From contig CAJFNR010000053.1 in assembly GCA_904395335.1 (NCBI GenBank), positions 1-64,000 on the forward strand: 64,000 bases of DNA, in the 5' to 3' direction. The stretch is from Candidatus Avimonas narfae (lineage in GTDB: Bacteria > Bacillota > Clostridia > Oscillospirales > Acutalibacteraceae). The number at the start of each line of letters is the position of its first letter. Positions within the stretch are counted from its first letter, which is position 1. Below, one piece after another: positions 25,791 through 34,870 of this stretch. A model generated the notes under the pieces. That model made no database searches and was not told the DNA's origin. It worked only from the letters and a program-made list of their open reading frames with translations. The translations under genes and the position numbers were made by a program.

Positions 25791-26339
25791 TTACTTCTTG
25801 CCCTTACCGCCGGCCTTGCCTTCCTTGCGGCGGATATGCTCGTCGGCATATTTGATGCCCTTGCCCTTATACGGCTCCGGCGGGCGCTTCTCGCGGACTT
25901 CCGCGGCGAACTGCCCCACCAGCTGCTTGTCGGGACCGGAGATGATGATCTCGTTGGGCGACGGAGCCTCGATGGTGATGCCGGGGATCTCGCTGACGGT
26001 AACCTGATGGCTGTAGCCCAGGTTCATCACCAAGTCCTTCCCCTGCTTCTGCACACGGTAGCCGACGCCGTTGACCTCCAGCTTCTTAGAGAAGCCCTGG
26101 GTCACGCCGGTCACCATGTTGGCGATCAGGGATCGGGTCAGGCCGTGCAGGGCACGGTTTTCTTTCTCGTCGTTGGGGCGGGTGACCAGCACCTCACCGT
26201 TCTCAACGGTAACCGTCATATTGGGATGTACCTTCTGAGTCAGGGTGCCCTTGGCGCCCTTAACTGTGACCACACCGTCCGCGATGGAAACATCGACACC
26301 GGCGGGCACCGCAATGGGTTTGCGTCCGATTCTAGACAT
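25791..26339 (-). CDS. rplF: 50S ribosomal protein L6
   Basis: This 182-residue protein has two similar L6 domains. It opens MSRIGRKPIAVPAGVDVSI and shows the signature PEPYKGKGIKYADEHIRRKEGK near the end. It sits by the GTPase-associated region of the large subunit. Confidence 0.97.
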   Translation of the reverse strand: MSRIGRKPIAVPAGVDVSIADGVVTVKGAKGTLTQKVHPNMTVTVENGEVLVTRPNDEKENRALHGLTRSLIANMVTGVTQGFSKKLEVNGVGYRVQKQGKDLVMNLGYSHQVTVSEIPGITIEAPSPNEIIISGPDKQLVGQFAAEVREKRPPEPYKGKGIKYADEHIRRKEGKAGGKGKK

Positions 26340-26354
26340 ACTCTTCCGCCCCCC

Positions 26355-26756
26355 TTACCAAACGAATGCCAGGACTTCGCCGCCGACATGCTCCTTGCGG
26401 GCCTGCTTGTCGGTCATGACGCCCTTGGACGTGGAAACGATGGCGGTACCAATGCCCTTCATGACCTTCGGCATGTCCTCGCTGCTGGAATAGATCCGCA
26501 GACCGGGCTTGGACACGCGGCGCAGGCCCATGAGCACCTGGGACTTGTTGGCCCCCTGGTATTTCAGGGTGACACGGATGACACCCTGCTTGCCGTCTTC
26601 GATAACCTGAAAACTCTTGACATATCCCTCGTCAACAAGAATCTGGGCAATAGCCTTCTTCATGTTGGAAGCGGGGATATCCACCGTATCGTGCTTGGCC
26701 GAGTTTGCGTTCCGGATTCTCGTCAGCATATCGGCGATGGTATCGGTGATTTGCAT
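26355..26756 (-). CDS. rpsH: 30S ribosomal protein S8
   Basis: This 133-residue protein binds the central domain of 16S rRNA ([20 protein letters not shown] ... [20 protein letters not shown]). In Escherichia coli S8 is the translational repressor of the spc operon; whether this applies here is not shown. Confidence 0.97.
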   Translation of the reverse strand: MQITDTIADMLTRIRNANSAKHDTVDIPASNMKKAIAQILVDEGYVKSFQVIEDGKQGVIRVTLKYQGANKSQVLMGLRRVSKPGLRIYSSSEDMPKVMKGIGTAIVSTSKGVMTDKQARKEHVGGEVLAFVW

Positions 26757-26781
26757 TCCGTCAACCTCCTTTAGCTATTGC

Positions 26782-26967
26782 TTACCAGCTTGCTTTTTTG
26801 ACGCCCGGGATCTGGCCCTTGTAGGCGAGCTCCCGGAAACAGATGCGGCAGACGCCGTATTTGCGCAGATACGCATGGGGACGCCCACAGATCTTGCAGC
26901 GGTTATAACCCCGGGTGGAATACTTAGGCGTGCGCTGCTGCGAGATCTTCTTGGATGTTTTTGCCAC
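26782..26967 (-). CDS. rpsN: 30S ribosomal protein S14, zinc type
   Basis: This 61-residue short form has the zinc-binding CKIC and CRIC pairs around [12 protein letters not shown]. It is the housekeeping C+ paralogue; a zinc-independent long S14 is not seen in the window. Confidence 0.97.
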   Translation of the reverse strand: MAKTSKKISQQRTPKYSTRGYNRCKICGRPHAYLRKYGVCRICFRELAYKGQIPGVKKASW

Positions 26968-26979
26968 AGTATTTCCTCC

Positions 26980-27519
26980 TTACTTCGCAAACGGGGCGCC
27001 CATCAGAGTGAGCAGCTCCCGCGCTTCTTCGTCGTTGGACGCGGTGGTGACAAAGCACAGGTCCATGCCGCGCACCTTGTCGATCTTGTCATACTCGATT
27101 TCCGGGAAAATCAGCTGCTCCTTGAGGCCCATGTTGTAGTTGCCGCGTCCGTCGAAGGAGTTGGGGTTGATGCCGCGGAAGTCGCGCACACGGGGAAGCG
27201 CCACGTTGAACAGGCGGTCCAGGAATTCGTACATTCTGTCGCCGCGCAGCGTGACCTTCGCGCCGATGTCCATGCCTTCGCGGAGCTTGAAGTTTGCCAC
27301 CGACTTCTTGGCCTTGCACACCACGGGCTTCTGGCCGGTGATGGCAGACAGGTCGGTCATGATGGCTTCCATCACCTTGGCGTTGTCGCGGACCTCACCG
27401 CAGGTGACGTTGATGACGATCTTATCGAGTTTCGGGATCTGCATGACGCTTTTATAGCCGAACTTCTTCATCAGCGCCGGAGCCACGTCTTTGAGATAAT
27501 AGTCTTTCAGTCTGGCCAT
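26980..27519 (-). CDS. rplE: 50S ribosomal protein L5
   Basis: This 179-residue protein binds 5S rRNA and forms the bridge to S13. It shows [18 protein letters not shown], the [22 protein letters not shown] motif (cited in part) and [20 protein letters not shown]. It is complete and of standard length. Confidence 0.97.
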   Translation of the reverse strand: MARLKDYYLKDVAPALMKKFGYKSVMQIPKLDKIVINVTCGEVRDNAKVMEAIMTDLSAITGQKPVVCKAKKSVANFKLREGMDIGAKVTLRGDRMYEFLDRLFNVALPRVRDFRGINPNSFDGRGNYNMGLKEQLIFPEIEYDKIDKVRGMDLCFVTTASNDEEARELLTLMGAPFAK

Positions 27520-27534
27520 GATGCTTCTCCCTCC

Positions 27535-27852
27535 TTACAGCGTTTCGCCGCAGCGCTTGCAGATGCGCGCCTTGGTATTGTCGGCGAACTTTTTATGGCC
27601 GACACGGGTCGGCTTGTTGCAGTGGGGGCAGATAACCATGACTTTGGAGGCGTACATCGCGCCTTCGGCGTCGATGATGCCGCCCTGGTCGCCCATTTTG
27701 CGGGGCTTCACATGCTTTTTCACCATGTTGCGGCCTTCCACAATAACTTTGCCCTCGGCAGGGCTGACTTCCAGGACCTTGCCCTTGTTTCCGCGGTCCT
27801 CACCGCTGATAATCAGGACGGTATCGCCCTTTTTTACATGCAGTTTTTTCAT
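27535..27852 (-). CDS. rplX: 50S ribosomal protein L24
   Basis: This 105-residue KOW-domain protein initiates 50S assembly (KLHVKKGDTVLIISGEDRGN, then RNMVKKHVKP). It also carries a CPHC...CKRC four-cysteine set near the C-terminus, the variant seen in many Firmicutes. Confidence 0.97.
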   Translation of the reverse strand: MKKLHVKKGDTVLIISGEDRGNKGKVLEVSPAEGKVIVEGRNMVKKHVKPRKMGDQGGIIDAEGAMYASKVMVICPHCNKPTRVGHKKFADNTKARICKRCGETL

Positions 27853-27868
27853 GACGTACCCTCCTCGT

Positions 27869-28237
27869 TTACAGCACTTCGGGGGCGAGGCTCAGGATCT
27901 TCATATAATCCTTTTCACGGAGCTCTCTCGCCACCGGGCCAAAAATACGGGTACCTCTCGGGTTCTTATCCTCACGGATAATCACCGCGGCATTCTCGTC
28001 AAAACGGATGTAGGTACCATCCTCGCGGCGAACGCCCTTGACCGTACGTACCACGACGGCCTTGACCACTTCGCCCTTTTTCACCACGCCGCCGGGTGCT
28101 GCTTTTTTAACAGATGCCACGATGACGTCGCCGATATTTGCATACCTCCTGCCGGAACCACCGAGGACGCGAATGCACATGATCTCCTTCGCACCGGTGT
28201 TGTCGGCTACCTTGAGGCAGGTCTGCTGTTGTACCAC
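27869..28237 (-). CDS. rplN: 50S ribosomal protein L14
   Basis: This 122-residue protein ([20 protein letters not shown] ... [20 protein letters not shown]) lies at the subunit interface near L19. It is complete and lies after rpsQ. Confidence 0.98.
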   Translation of the reverse strand: MVQQQTCLKVADNTGAKEIMCIRVLGGSGRRYANIGDVIVASVKKAAPGGVVKKGEVVKAVVVRTVKGVRREDGTYIRFDENAAVIIREDKNPRGTRIFGPVARELREKDYMKILSLAPEVL

Positions 28238-28282
28238 AGGTTGTTCCTCCTTTCAGGGGGCGCCGGAGCGCCCAACCGACCT

Positions 28283-28540
28283 TTACTTCGCTCGTTCGAT
28301 GATCTGGGCCACGCGCCATCTCTTATCCTTGGAAAGGGGACGGGTCTCCATGACCATGACGCGGTCGCCCACCTTGCATTCGTTCTTTTCATCATGCGCC
28401 TTCAGCTTCACGGTGCGCTTGATGATCTTCTTATACAGAGGATGGCGGACATGGTCCTGGATCGCGATAACGACGGTCTTGTCCATCTTGTCGCTGACCA
28501 CCGTGCCGACCTGCGTTTTTCTCAGATTCCGTTCGCTCAC
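28283..28540 (-). CDS. rpsQ: 30S ribosomal protein S17
   Basis: This 85-residue OB-fold protein ([20 protein letters not shown] ... [15 protein letters not shown]) binds the 5' domain of 16S rRNA early in assembly. It is complete. Confidence 0.97.
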   Translation of the reverse strand: MSERNLRKTQVGTVVSDKMDKTVVIAIQDHVRHPLYKKIIKRTVKLKAHDEKNECKVGDRVMVMETRPLSKDKRWRVAQIIERAK

Positions 28541-28558
28541 AGTTTACTCCTCCTTCCC

Positions 28559-28774
28559 TTACGCCTCGGCGCCGTTCTTCAGTTCTTTCTCGCGCACCAC
28601 GGTTTTGATGATGGCGATTTCCTTCCGGACGGCCTTCAAACGCATCGGGTTGTCGAGCTGATTGATGGCATGCTGGAACCGAAGATTGAACAGCTCGGTC
28701 TTGAGGTCCTTCAGCCTGTTCTGAAGCTCGGTATCGTTCATTTCACGGATTTTTTCCATTTCGGTGTTCTTCAT
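28559..28774 (-). CDS. rpmC: 50S ribosomal protein L29
   Basis: This 71-residue, two-helix protein lies at the tunnel exit ([20 protein letters not shown], then [20 protein letters not shown]). It has a short extra N-terminus and overlaps the rplP stop by 4 bp. Confidence 0.96.
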   Translation of the reverse strand: MKNTEMEKIREMNDTELQNRLKDLKTELFNLRFQHAINQLDNPMRLKAVRKEIAIIKTVVREKELKNGAEA

Positions 28775-29199
28775 GCCTGCTCACCATCCGTTTCTTCCTT
28801 ACGGACAAATTTGCACTTGATGGGCAGCTTGTTCGCCGCGAGACGCAGCGCTTCCCGCGCCGTCTCTTCGGATACGCCGGCGATCTCGAACATCACGCGG
28901 CCGGGCTTGACAACCGCCACCCAGTATTCGGGAGAACCTTTACCGGAACCCATTCGGGTTTCCGCCGGCTTCTCGGTAATGGGCTTGTCGGGGAAAATCT
29001 TGATCCAGACCTGACCGCCTCTCTTGGTGTAACGGGTCATGGCCACACGGGCGGCCTCAATCTGATTGGAGGAGATCCAGGCCGGCTCCAACGCCACCAG
29101 GCCGAACTGGCCGTAGGTGACCTGGTTGCCGCGGCTGGCTTTGCCGGTCAGGCGGCCACGGTGCACGCGGCGGTATTTGACTCTCTTGGGCAGCAGCAT
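28771..29199 (-). CDS. rplP: 50S ribosomal protein L16
   Basis: This 142-residue protein ([20 protein letters not shown] ... [20 protein letters not shown]) lines the A-site side of the large subunit. The start overlaps the rpsC stop by 1 bp and the stop overlaps rpmC by 4 bp, so the three are translationally coupled. Confidence 0.98.
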   Translation of the reverse strand: MLLPKRVKYRRVHRGRLTGKASRGNQVTYGQFGLVALEPAWISSNQIEAARVAMTRYTKRGGQVWIKIFPDKPITEKPAETRMGSGKGSPEYWVAVVKPGRVMFEIAGVSEETAREALRLAANKLPIKCKFVRKEETDGEQA

Positions 29200-29876
29200 T
29201 ACTTGCGGCCTCCTTCCCTGCGGGACTGGTTCTGGGCCTTAACGGCGCCGGCCAGCACCTCGCCGCGGTAGATCCACACCTTGACGCCGATACGGCCGTA
29301 GGTGGTGTGCGCCTCGGCGAAGCCATAGTCGATGTCGGCGCGCAGGGTCTGCAGCGGGATGGTCCCTTCATGATACTGTTCGGTACGGGCGATTTCCGCG
29401 CCGCCCAAACGTCCGGACACCTGGGTCTTAATGCCCTTGGCGCCCAGCCGCATGGCGCGGCCGATGCACTGCTTCATCGCACGGCGGAAGGAAATGCGCT
29501 TCTCCAGCTGGGCGGCAATGTTCTCGGCCACCAGCTGCGCGTTGACATCGGGGTTGCGTACCTCGACGATATTGATCAGGGTGGGCTTGCCGAGCATCTT
29601 TTCGCAGGTCTGGCGGAGCTTTTCGATCTCCGCGCCGCCCTTGCCGATGACGATGCCGGGCTTGGCGCAGTGAATATGGACGCGCACGCGGGAGGCGTCG
29701 CGTTCGATCTCGATTTTCGGCACGCCGGCGGCGTACAGGGTCTTCTTCAGGTATTTGCGCAGGTTATAGTCCTGCACCAGGGTATCGCCGATCTGATTCT
29801 CTTTGACGAACCAGCGGGAATCCCAGTCCTTGATGACACCGACACGAAGGCCGTGGGGATTGACTTTCTGTCCCAT
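29199..29876 (-). CDS. rpsC: 30S ribosomal protein S3
   Basis: This 225-residue protein has an N-terminal type II KH domain ([20 protein letters not shown]) and the C-terminal domain ([20 protein letters not shown], then [12 protein letters not shown]). It guards the mRNA entry channel. It is complete. Confidence 0.98.
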   Translation of the reverse strand: MGQKVNPHGLRVGVIKDWDSRWFVKENQIGDTLVQDYNLRKYLKKTLYAAGVPKIEIERDASRVRVHIHCAKPGIVIGKGGAEIEKLRQTCEKMLGKPTLINIVEVRNPDVNAQLVAENIAAQLEKRISFRRAMKQCIGRAMRLGAKGIKTQVSGRLGGAEIARTEQYHEGTIPLQTLRADIDYGFAEAHTTYGRIGVKVWIYRGEVLAGAVKAQNQSRREGGRK

Positions 29877-29894
29877 AACTTTCCTCCTCCTCGC

Positions 29895-30230
29895 TTATTC
29901 TTTCTCTTTGAGCACCAGGGTGATATGCGACGTTCTCTTTTCGATACGGTACGCACGGCCCTGAGCTCTCGGACGGATACGCTTGAGAATCGGTCCGGGA
30001 CAGACGAAGCATTCGGCAACATAAAGGCTGTTCCGATCCATGTTGTAGTTGTTCTCCGCGTTGGCGGCCGCGGACTTGAGCAGCTTGCTCAGATACTCGC
30101 AGGCGGCCTTGGGGGTATGCTGCACAATCGCCATGGCGACGTCAACCGGCTGGTTGCGGATGAGGTCGAGAACGATTTGCACCTTTCGGGGGGAAATGCG
30201 GGCGTATTTGATTTCAGCCCTTGCTTCCAT
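29895..30230 (-). CDS. rplV: 50S ribosomal protein L22
   Basis: This 111-residue protein ([20 protein letters not shown] ... [20 protein letters not shown]) contributes the tunnel-lining beta hairpin where macrolide-resistance changes arise. The hairpin region looks normal. Confidence 0.97.
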   Translation of the reverse strand: MEARAEIKYARISPRKVQIVLDLIRNQPVDVAMAIVQHTPKAACEYLSKLLKSAAANAENNYNMDRNSLYVAECFVCPGPILKRIRPRAQGRAYRIEKRTSHITLVLKEKE

Positions 30231-30254
30231 GGTGTTTCTCTCCTTTCAAGCCGC

Positions 30255-30536
30255 TTACTTGCCGGTGTTGGAACTCTTGGAGCCGGCATGGCCCCGGAAG
30301 GTCCGGGTGGGTGCGAATTCGCCCAGCTTATGTCCAACCATATCCTCGGTGACATAAACCGGCACGTGCTTGCGCCCGTCGTGCACGGCGATGGTGTGTC
30401 CGACGAAATCCGGGAAAATCGTGGAGGCGCGGCTCCAGGTCTTCAAAATGCGCTTTTCACCGGACTGGTTCATTTCCTGAATCCTTTTGAGCAGCACGGG
30501 CTGTACGAAAGGACCCTTTTTCACGCTTCTGCCCAT
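30255..30536 (-). CDS. rpsS: 30S ribosomal protein S19
   Basis: This 93-residue head protein ([20 protein letters not shown] ... [18 protein letters not shown]) pairs with S13. It is complete and lies between rplB and rplV. Confidence 0.97.
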   Translation of the reverse strand: MGRSVKKGPFVQPVLLKRIQEMNQSGEKRILKTWSRASTIFPDFVGHTIAVHDGRKHVPVYVTEDMVGHKLGEFAPTRTFRGHAGSKSSNTGK

Positions 30537-30554
30537 TGATGTAATCTCCTTTCG

Positions 30555-31388
30555 TTACTTGCTGCCGCGGCGCTTCACAATGAACTTATCCGAACGGTTG
30601 TGATGCTTGCGGGTCTTGTAGCCCAGGGCGGGTTTGCCCCACGGGGTAACCGGGCCCGGACGGCCGATGGGGGATTTGCCTTCACCACCGCCGTGGGGGT
30701 GGTCACACGGGTTCATGACGGAACCGCGGACGGTGGGACGCCAGCCCATGTGACGCTTGCGGCCGGCCTTGCCGATCTTGACGTTTTCATGATCCAGATT
30801 GCCCACCTGGCCAATGGTAGCCATGCAGTTGAGCGGCACATACCGCATCTCGGAGGAGGGCAGGCGGATCAAAGCCATGTTGTTTTCCTTGCCCATCAGC
30901 TGGGCCATAACGCCGGCGCTGCGGGCCAGCTGAGCACCCTTGCCCGGATACAGCTCCACGTTGTGGACAAAGGTACCGGTGGGGATGCTGGACAGCGGCA
31001 GGGCGTTGCCGGGACGGATGTCGACATCAGCGCCGGACACCACGGTGTCCCCTACCTTCAGGCCCTGGGGAGCCAGGATATAGCGCTTCTCGCCGTCCTC
31101 ATACTGGACCAGAGCGATATGGGCGCTGCGGTTGGGATCGTATTCCAGGGTAAGCACCTTGGCGGGGATATCCGCCTTGTTGCGCTTGAAATCGATGATG
31201 CGGTACTTGCGCCGGTTGCCGCCTCCGCGGTGGCGGACGGTGATGCGGCCGTAGCTGTTGCGGCCGGCATTTTTCTTCAGAGGAGCCAGCAGGCTCTTCT
31301 CCGGTTCCACCTTGGACAGGGGGCTGTAGTCGAGGACCGACATGCCGCGACGTCCGGGGGTGGTCGGTTTATACGTTTTGGTTGCCAT
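30555..31388 (-). CDS. rplB: 50S ribosomal protein L2
   Basis: This 277-residue protein is needed for subunit joining and peptidyl transfer. It has the RNA-binding core ([20 protein letters not shown]) and the highly conserved [20 protein letters not shown] segment with its essential histidine. It is complete. Confidence 0.98.
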   Translation of the reverse strand: MATKTYKPTTPGRRGMSVLDYSPLSKVEPEKSLLAPLKKNAGRNSYGRITVRHRGGGNRRKYRIIDFKRNKADIPAKVLTLEYDPNRSAHIALVQYEDGEKRYILAPQGLKVGDTVVSGADVDIRPGNALPLSSIPTGTFVHNVELYPGKGAQLARSAGVMAQLMGKENNMALIRLPSSEMRYVPLNCMATIGQVGNLDHENVKIGKAGRKRHMGWRPTVRGSVMNPCDHPHGGGEGKSPIGRPGPVTPWGKPALGYKTRKHHNRSDKFIVKRRGSK

Positions 31389-31467
31389 TCCGATTCACTC
31401 TCCTATAATTGGGCTTTGCAGGGCGGGGCCGCCGCCCTATACGTTGCCTTGTCCCGAAATCCCCGGC

Positions 31468-31758
31468 TTAGAACATGCCGTCGAAGAACTCGATGGTCTT
31501 GGAATCGGGAGTCAGGGTGATGATGGCCTTTTTCCAATCGGAGGTATAGCCCTCAAAGCGGCCCGTACGGCGCTTGGCGCCTTTCATGCTGACCGTATTC
31601 ACCTTCAGCACCTTCACGCCGAAGATCTCTTCCGCCGCTTTGGCGATTTCGATCTTGTTGGCGGTCTTGGCGACACGGAAGGTGTACTTCTTCTCACCGA
31701 TGACCTGCACGGCCTTTTCCGTGATCACCGGGGCGAGGATAATGTCGCGAGCGTTCAT
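31468..31758 (-). CDS. rplW: 50S ribosomal protein L23
   Basis: This 96-residue protein at the tunnel exit docks trigger factor and SRP (RDIILAPVITEKAVQVIGEK, then VNTVSMKGAKRRTGRFEGYT). Its start overlaps the rplD stop by 1 bp. Confidence 0.97.
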   Translation of the reverse strand: MNARDIILAPVITEKAVQVIGEKKYTFRVAKTANKIEIAKAAEEIFGVKVLKVNTVSMKGAKRRTGRFEGYTSDWKKAIITLTPDSKTIEFFDGMF

Positions 31759-32381
31759 TATTTGTACACCTCCTCGATCTTGGTGACAGCGTCCTTCAGC
31801 ACGATGAATTTATCGGCGTTGAGGACCTCGTAGGTGTTCAGGGTGTTGACCAGGGTCACATTGACACCGGGGATATTGCGGGCGGATTTGAGCACGGTCT
31901 CATCCTTTTCCGGCAGCACAATCATGACCTTTTTCTCCGCGCCCAGGGCTTTGAGCATGGCAGCCACGGTTTTTGTCTTGATCTCCTCCAAAGTCAGGGC
32001 GTCCAGCACGATCATGTCGCCGGTGGCCACTTTGTCGGAAAACGCGGACTTCAGCGCCAAACGGCGCATTTTCTTGGGGATCGCGTAGCGGTAGCTGCGG
32101 GGCTTGGGACCGAAAGCGATACCGCCGTGCGTCCACTGAGGGGAACGGGTCGAGCCCTGACGGGCGTGGCCGGTGCCCTTCTGGCGCCACGGCTTTTTGC
32201 CGCCGCCGCTGACTTCGGCGCGGGTGAGGGTGGACTGGGTGCCCTGGCGCTGGTTGGCCAGATAATTGACAACGGCACTGTGCATGACCGCCTTGTTGGG
32301 CTCGATGCCGAAAATGGCGTCGCTGAGCTCCATCTTGCCGGTCTCCTTGCCGGTCATATCGTAAACGGATACAGTAGGCAT
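31758..32381 (-). CDS. rplD: 50S ribosomal protein L4
   Basis: This 207-residue protein has the tunnel-reaching loop (SGGGKKPWRQKGTGHARQGS) and the conserved WTHGGIAFGPKPRSY. In Escherichia coli L4 regulates the S10 operon through its leader. An attenuator-like leader is present here too (33561-33613), but the effector is unknown. Confidence 0.97.
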   Translation of the reverse strand: MPTVSVYDMTGKETGKMELSDAIFGIEPNKAVMHSAVVNYLANQRQGTQSTLTRAEVSGGGKKPWRQKGTGHARQGSTRSPQWTHGGIAFGPKPRSYRYAIPKKMRRLALKSAFSDKVATGDMIVLDALTLEEIKTKTVAAMLKALGAEKKVMIVLPEKDETVLKSARNIPGVNVTLVNTLNTYEVLNADKFIVLKDAVTKIEEVYK

Positions 32382-32401
32382 TGTTTGATTTCCTCCTTCC
32401 C

Positions 32402-33037
32402 TTACGCCTTCTTGACGGATTCGGAGAGCGTCACGACGCTGCCGCGGGGACCGGGAACGGCACCCTTGACCGCGATGAGGTTGTTCTCCGCGTCAATCTT
32501 GACGACGGTAAGATTCTGAACGGTAACGCGCTCCGCGCCCAGATGCCCGGCGCCCTTCATGCCCTTGAAGACACGGGACGGGGACGAACAGGCGCCCTGG
32601 GAACCGGCGTGGCGGGCCACCGGGCCGCTACCGTGGGTTTCCTTCAGGCGGTGGAAGTTCCAGCGCTTAATGGCGCCGGCGTAGCCTTTACCCTTGCTGG
32701 TGCCGACTACATCCACGTGGTCGCCGGCCGCGAAAGCGTCTGCCTTCACGATATCGCCGACGTTGAACGCGTCGCAGTTGTCAAAACGGAACTCGCGCAG
32801 CGTCTTCTTCGGCGCCACGTCCGCTTTGTCGAAATGGCCCTTCAGAGGCTTGGTCACCCGCTTGACGGACACCTCGCCGAAGCCGAACTGCACGGCGGCG
32901 TATCCGTCGTTCTCCACCGTCTTTTTCTGCACGACGGTGCAGGGACCGGCCTCAATGACCGTGACCGGGATGACGTTTCCCTTGTCGTCGAAGATCTGCG
33001 TCATGCCGACCTTCTTGCCGATGATGGCTTTTTGCAT
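32402..33037 (-). CDS. rplC: 50S ribosomal protein L3
   Basis: This 211-residue protein (MQKAIIGKKVGMTQIFDDKG ... GSGPVARHAGSQGACSSPSR) starts assembly of the 3' half of 23S rRNA. It shows the usual central extension toward the peptidyl transferase centre. A 150-bp gap before it holds GC-rich sequence without a further gene. Confidence 0.97.
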   Translation of the reverse strand: MQKAIIGKKVGMTQIFDDKGNVIPVTVIEAGPCTVVQKKTVENDGYAAVQFGFGEVSVKRVTKPLKGHFDKADVAPKKTLREFRFDNCDAFNVGDIVKADAFAAGDHVDVVGTSKGKGYAGAIKRWNFHRLKETHGSGPVARHAGSQGACSSPSRVFKGMKGAGHLGAERVTVQNLTVVKIDAENNLIAVKGAVPGPRGSVVTLSESVKKA

Positions 33038-33187
33038 TGTCTATACCTCCTTGGTTATTGGTTGACCCTGCCCGGCGCTGTCCGCCGGCCGCCGTTTCCC
33101 CGGGGGGGTGACCCCTGCGGGACATGCGGCCCGTTTCTGTCGCCGTGCCCGGTCAACATGACCTCGCGGGTGGAACCTGACAAGCGC

Positions 33188-33499
33188 TTACAGCTTGATT
33201 TCGATTTCCACGCCGGCGGGGAGCTCAAGGCCCATCAGGGCCTCAACGGTCTTGTTCGAGGGGCGGAGGATGTCAATCAGGCGCTTGTGCGTGCGCATTT
33301 CAAACTGTTCGCGGGAATCCTTGTACTTGTGCACAGCGCGCAGGATGGTGACGATCTCCTTCTCGGTGGGAAGCGGAACGGGGCCAGACACGCGGGCACC
33401 GGTGCGGCGGGCGGTCTCCACGATCTTTTCGGCGGACTGGTCCACCAGCTGAGGATCGTACCCCTTGATGCGAATGCGAATTTTTTCTTTGACTGCCAC
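33188..33499 (-). CDS. rpsJ: 30S ribosomal protein S10
   Basis: This 103-residue protein ([20 protein letters not shown] ... [20 protein letters not shown]) is the first gene of the super-operon and also acts in antitermination as NusE. The true start is the GTG at 33499 behind AAGGAGGCG; the longer frame to 33577 is leader sequence. rpsL, rpsG, fusA and tuf are not upstream, so the str operon is elsewhere. Confidence 0.97.
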   Translation of the reverse strand: MAVKEKIRIRIKGYDPQLVDQSAEKIVETARRTGARVSGPVPLPTEKEIVTILRAVHKYKDSREQFEMRTHKRLIDILRPSNKTVEALMGLELPAGVEIEIKL

Positions 33500-33560
33500 T
33501 GAAAAACGCCTCCTTAATATTGAGTTGGCGGGCGGCGCTGAAACCATCCACCCGGCCGGG

Positions 33561-33613
33561 TGTTCCGCGACCGGCATTTAAAAAACCGGAAACTTGCGGA
33601 ATCAAGCGTCCGG
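33561..33613 (-). promoter_or_regulatory. Attenuator-like leader of the S10 operon
   Basis: On the minus strand, two hairpins compete. Structure 1 pairs CCGGA (33613-33609) with TCCGG (33590-33586) and, inside it, CTTG with CAAG, followed at once by six T (33585-33580): a terminator. Structure 2 pairs TTCCGC (33601-33596) with GCGGAA (33568-33563) and CCGG with CCGG across the T-run, which uses bases of structure 1 and so would prevent it. The element is ~220 nt downstream of the promoter and ~60 nt before rpsJ. It fits control of S10-operon transcription by attenuation. Confidence 0.55.
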
Positions 33614-33832
33614 GTACGTTCAGCGTCCTGAAGGCGCAGCGAAGGCCAGAGCAACCCATCATGGCCTGCGGGTCCTTACAGTATTCCTTGTCGCCCGGTT
33701 TAAAATCGGACATACTCAGCGGAAAAACCGGCTGTACAGCCGCAACCTCCCGCTTCATCGCATATCGTGCAGTCTGCGGACGGATCTCCTCGGAAAAACG
33801 CGCAATTTTCCCTAGGTTCACAGTCACGCCTC

Positions 33833-33864
33833 ATTATATTACTATAGCTCTTTAAGAAAAGCAA
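33833..33864 (-). promoter_or_regulatory. Promoter of the S10-spc-alpha super-operon
   Basis: On the minus strand a perfect TATAAT lies at 33838-33833. The best -35 is TTGCTT at 33864-33859, 20 bp away, which is long; a closer weak -35 is possible. It implies a leader of about 330 nt before rpsJ, of which 33614-33825 shows no gene that I trust. Confidence 0.6.
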
Positions 33865-33890
33865 GGGCTTTTTTCGAATTTTTCGGAATT

Positions 33891-34223
33891 TCAGGAATTT
33901 TTTCCAGTACCACCGCAAGAGTCTTCCCATGGCCGCCAGCCGGAGCGTTTCCGATCCACTCGCCCGTCCGGGCGAAAAAACACCCCTTCCCGGCGCAGGA
34001 GCTCCGCCTGCTCCGTCCAGCCGGGAGCGGTCTCCCCACGGGCGTTGACCACCCGATGGCAGGGCGTTTCCCGCCCCGGCGGGGTTTGGGAAAGGATCCG
34101 GCCCACCAGCCGGGCATTCCGTGGACGGCCCAGCAGGGCTGCAATTTCCCCGTAGGTCAGCACCTTCCCCTCCGGAATCGCCTCCACCAGGCGGTATACC
34201 GACAGAGACAACTCCTCGTCCAT
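33891..34223 (-). CDS. MGMT-family alkyltransferase-like protein
   Basis: This 110-residue protein holds only the DNA-binding/active-site domain of methylated-DNA methyltransferases. It shows VYRLVEAIPEGKVLTYGEIAALLGRPRNARLVG (cited in part; helix-turn-helix with the arginine finger), then TPPGRETPCHRVVNARG with the acceptor cysteine in PCHRV. The usual N-terminal domain is missing, as in Atl-type proteins, but those lack the cysteine, so this one may still be able to accept an alkyl group. The ATG at 34223 follows GAAGGGAGCGGG. Upstream extensions are out of character. Confidence 0.8.
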   Translation of the reverse strand: MDEELSLSVYRLVEAIPEGKVLTYGEIAALLGRPRNARLVGRILSQTPPGRETPCHRVVNARGETAPGWTEQAELLRREGVFFRPDGRVDRKRSGWRPWEDSCGGTGKNS

Positions 34224-34293
34224 CCGACACCCGCTCCCTTCCCATAAAAAGACCGGGCCCGGAAAATCCGGCCCCGGCGGGTTTGACGTCCGC

Positions 34294-34542
34294 TTATTTC
34301 TCGTCCCCGTACAGGTTGAGACGGAACAGACGGGTCTCATCTTCCTGGTTCTTGCAGATGACCTCCGCTTCGCCCACATTGCCCCAGTCGATAGCCTTGG
34401 ACAGGGCCAGCAGCTGGGTCAGCTTGCTCTTGAGGTTCAGCACATCACCGTCCGCTGTTTTCAGGAACACATCACCCTTGGCCGTTTCCGCAAAGGCCAT
34501 GAGCTTGTTGAAATCAAAATTATGGATCTTGAAGCCTTCCAT
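34294..34542 (-). CDS. Small acidic protein of unknown function
   Basis: This 82-residue soluble protein (MEGFKIHNFDFNKLMAFAET start, NLYGDEK end) begins behind GGAAAGGAGATACGAC, an excellent ribosome site. I see a beta-hairpin-like segment (GDVFLKTADGDVLNLKSKL), then a helix and two strands (EAEVICKNQEDETRLFRLNL). There are no membrane segments or signal peptide, and I do not recognise a family. It is followed on the same strand by the alkyltransferase-like gene, 70 bp away, and is divergent from hrcA. Confidence 0.7.
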   Translation of the reverse strand: MEGFKIHNFDFNKLMAFAETAKGDVFLKTADGDVLNLKSKLTQLLALSKAIDWGNVGEAEVICKNQEDETRLFRLNLYGDEK

Positions 34543-34748
34543 TGTCGTATCTCCTTTCCATAGGACACGCCTCCCCACCGCGGTGCGGAAGGGAAGCTCC
34601 CTCTAATATATGTATTATAATGGCCGGGCACGGCGGCGTCTAGCCGTAAAAACGCCGAAGTTTAGCGGGGGCGAATTGTGGAATTCGGCGAGATGGATAG
34701 GAGTGGCAGCGTCTGGGAGGAAATTCATAAAAGATTCATAAACACCCC

Positions 34749-34813
34749 TTGACACCGGGCGCTGGGAATGGTACCTTATAGTTAAGTTAGCACTCGCGAG
34801 TTTAGAGTGCTAA
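34749..34813 (+). promoter_or_regulatory. Heat-shock promoter with CIRCE operator
   Basis: TTGACA at 34749-34754 is followed 17 bp later by a weak TACCTT -10 box (34772-34777). The CIRCE element at 34787-34813 is perfect: TTAGCACTC, nine bases, GAGTGCTAA. HrcA binds CIRCE and represses the operon until heat stress. 34543-34748 holds only leader-like sequence for both directions. Confidence 0.95.
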
Positions 34814-34870
34814 TCCCGGCACCTTCTTTGCAGGCCGGGGATCATTATTTCAAAAAAGGAAGGAATCGTC

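Noticed and set aside
25146..26774. 542-residue plus-strand frame across rpsE-rpsH
   Set aside because: Antisense to four certain ribosomal protein genes.
33614..33827. Protein-coding extension of rpsJ into the leader
   Set aside because: A GTG with a strong ribosome site gives the exact family start of S10; the upstream frame shows no family similarity.
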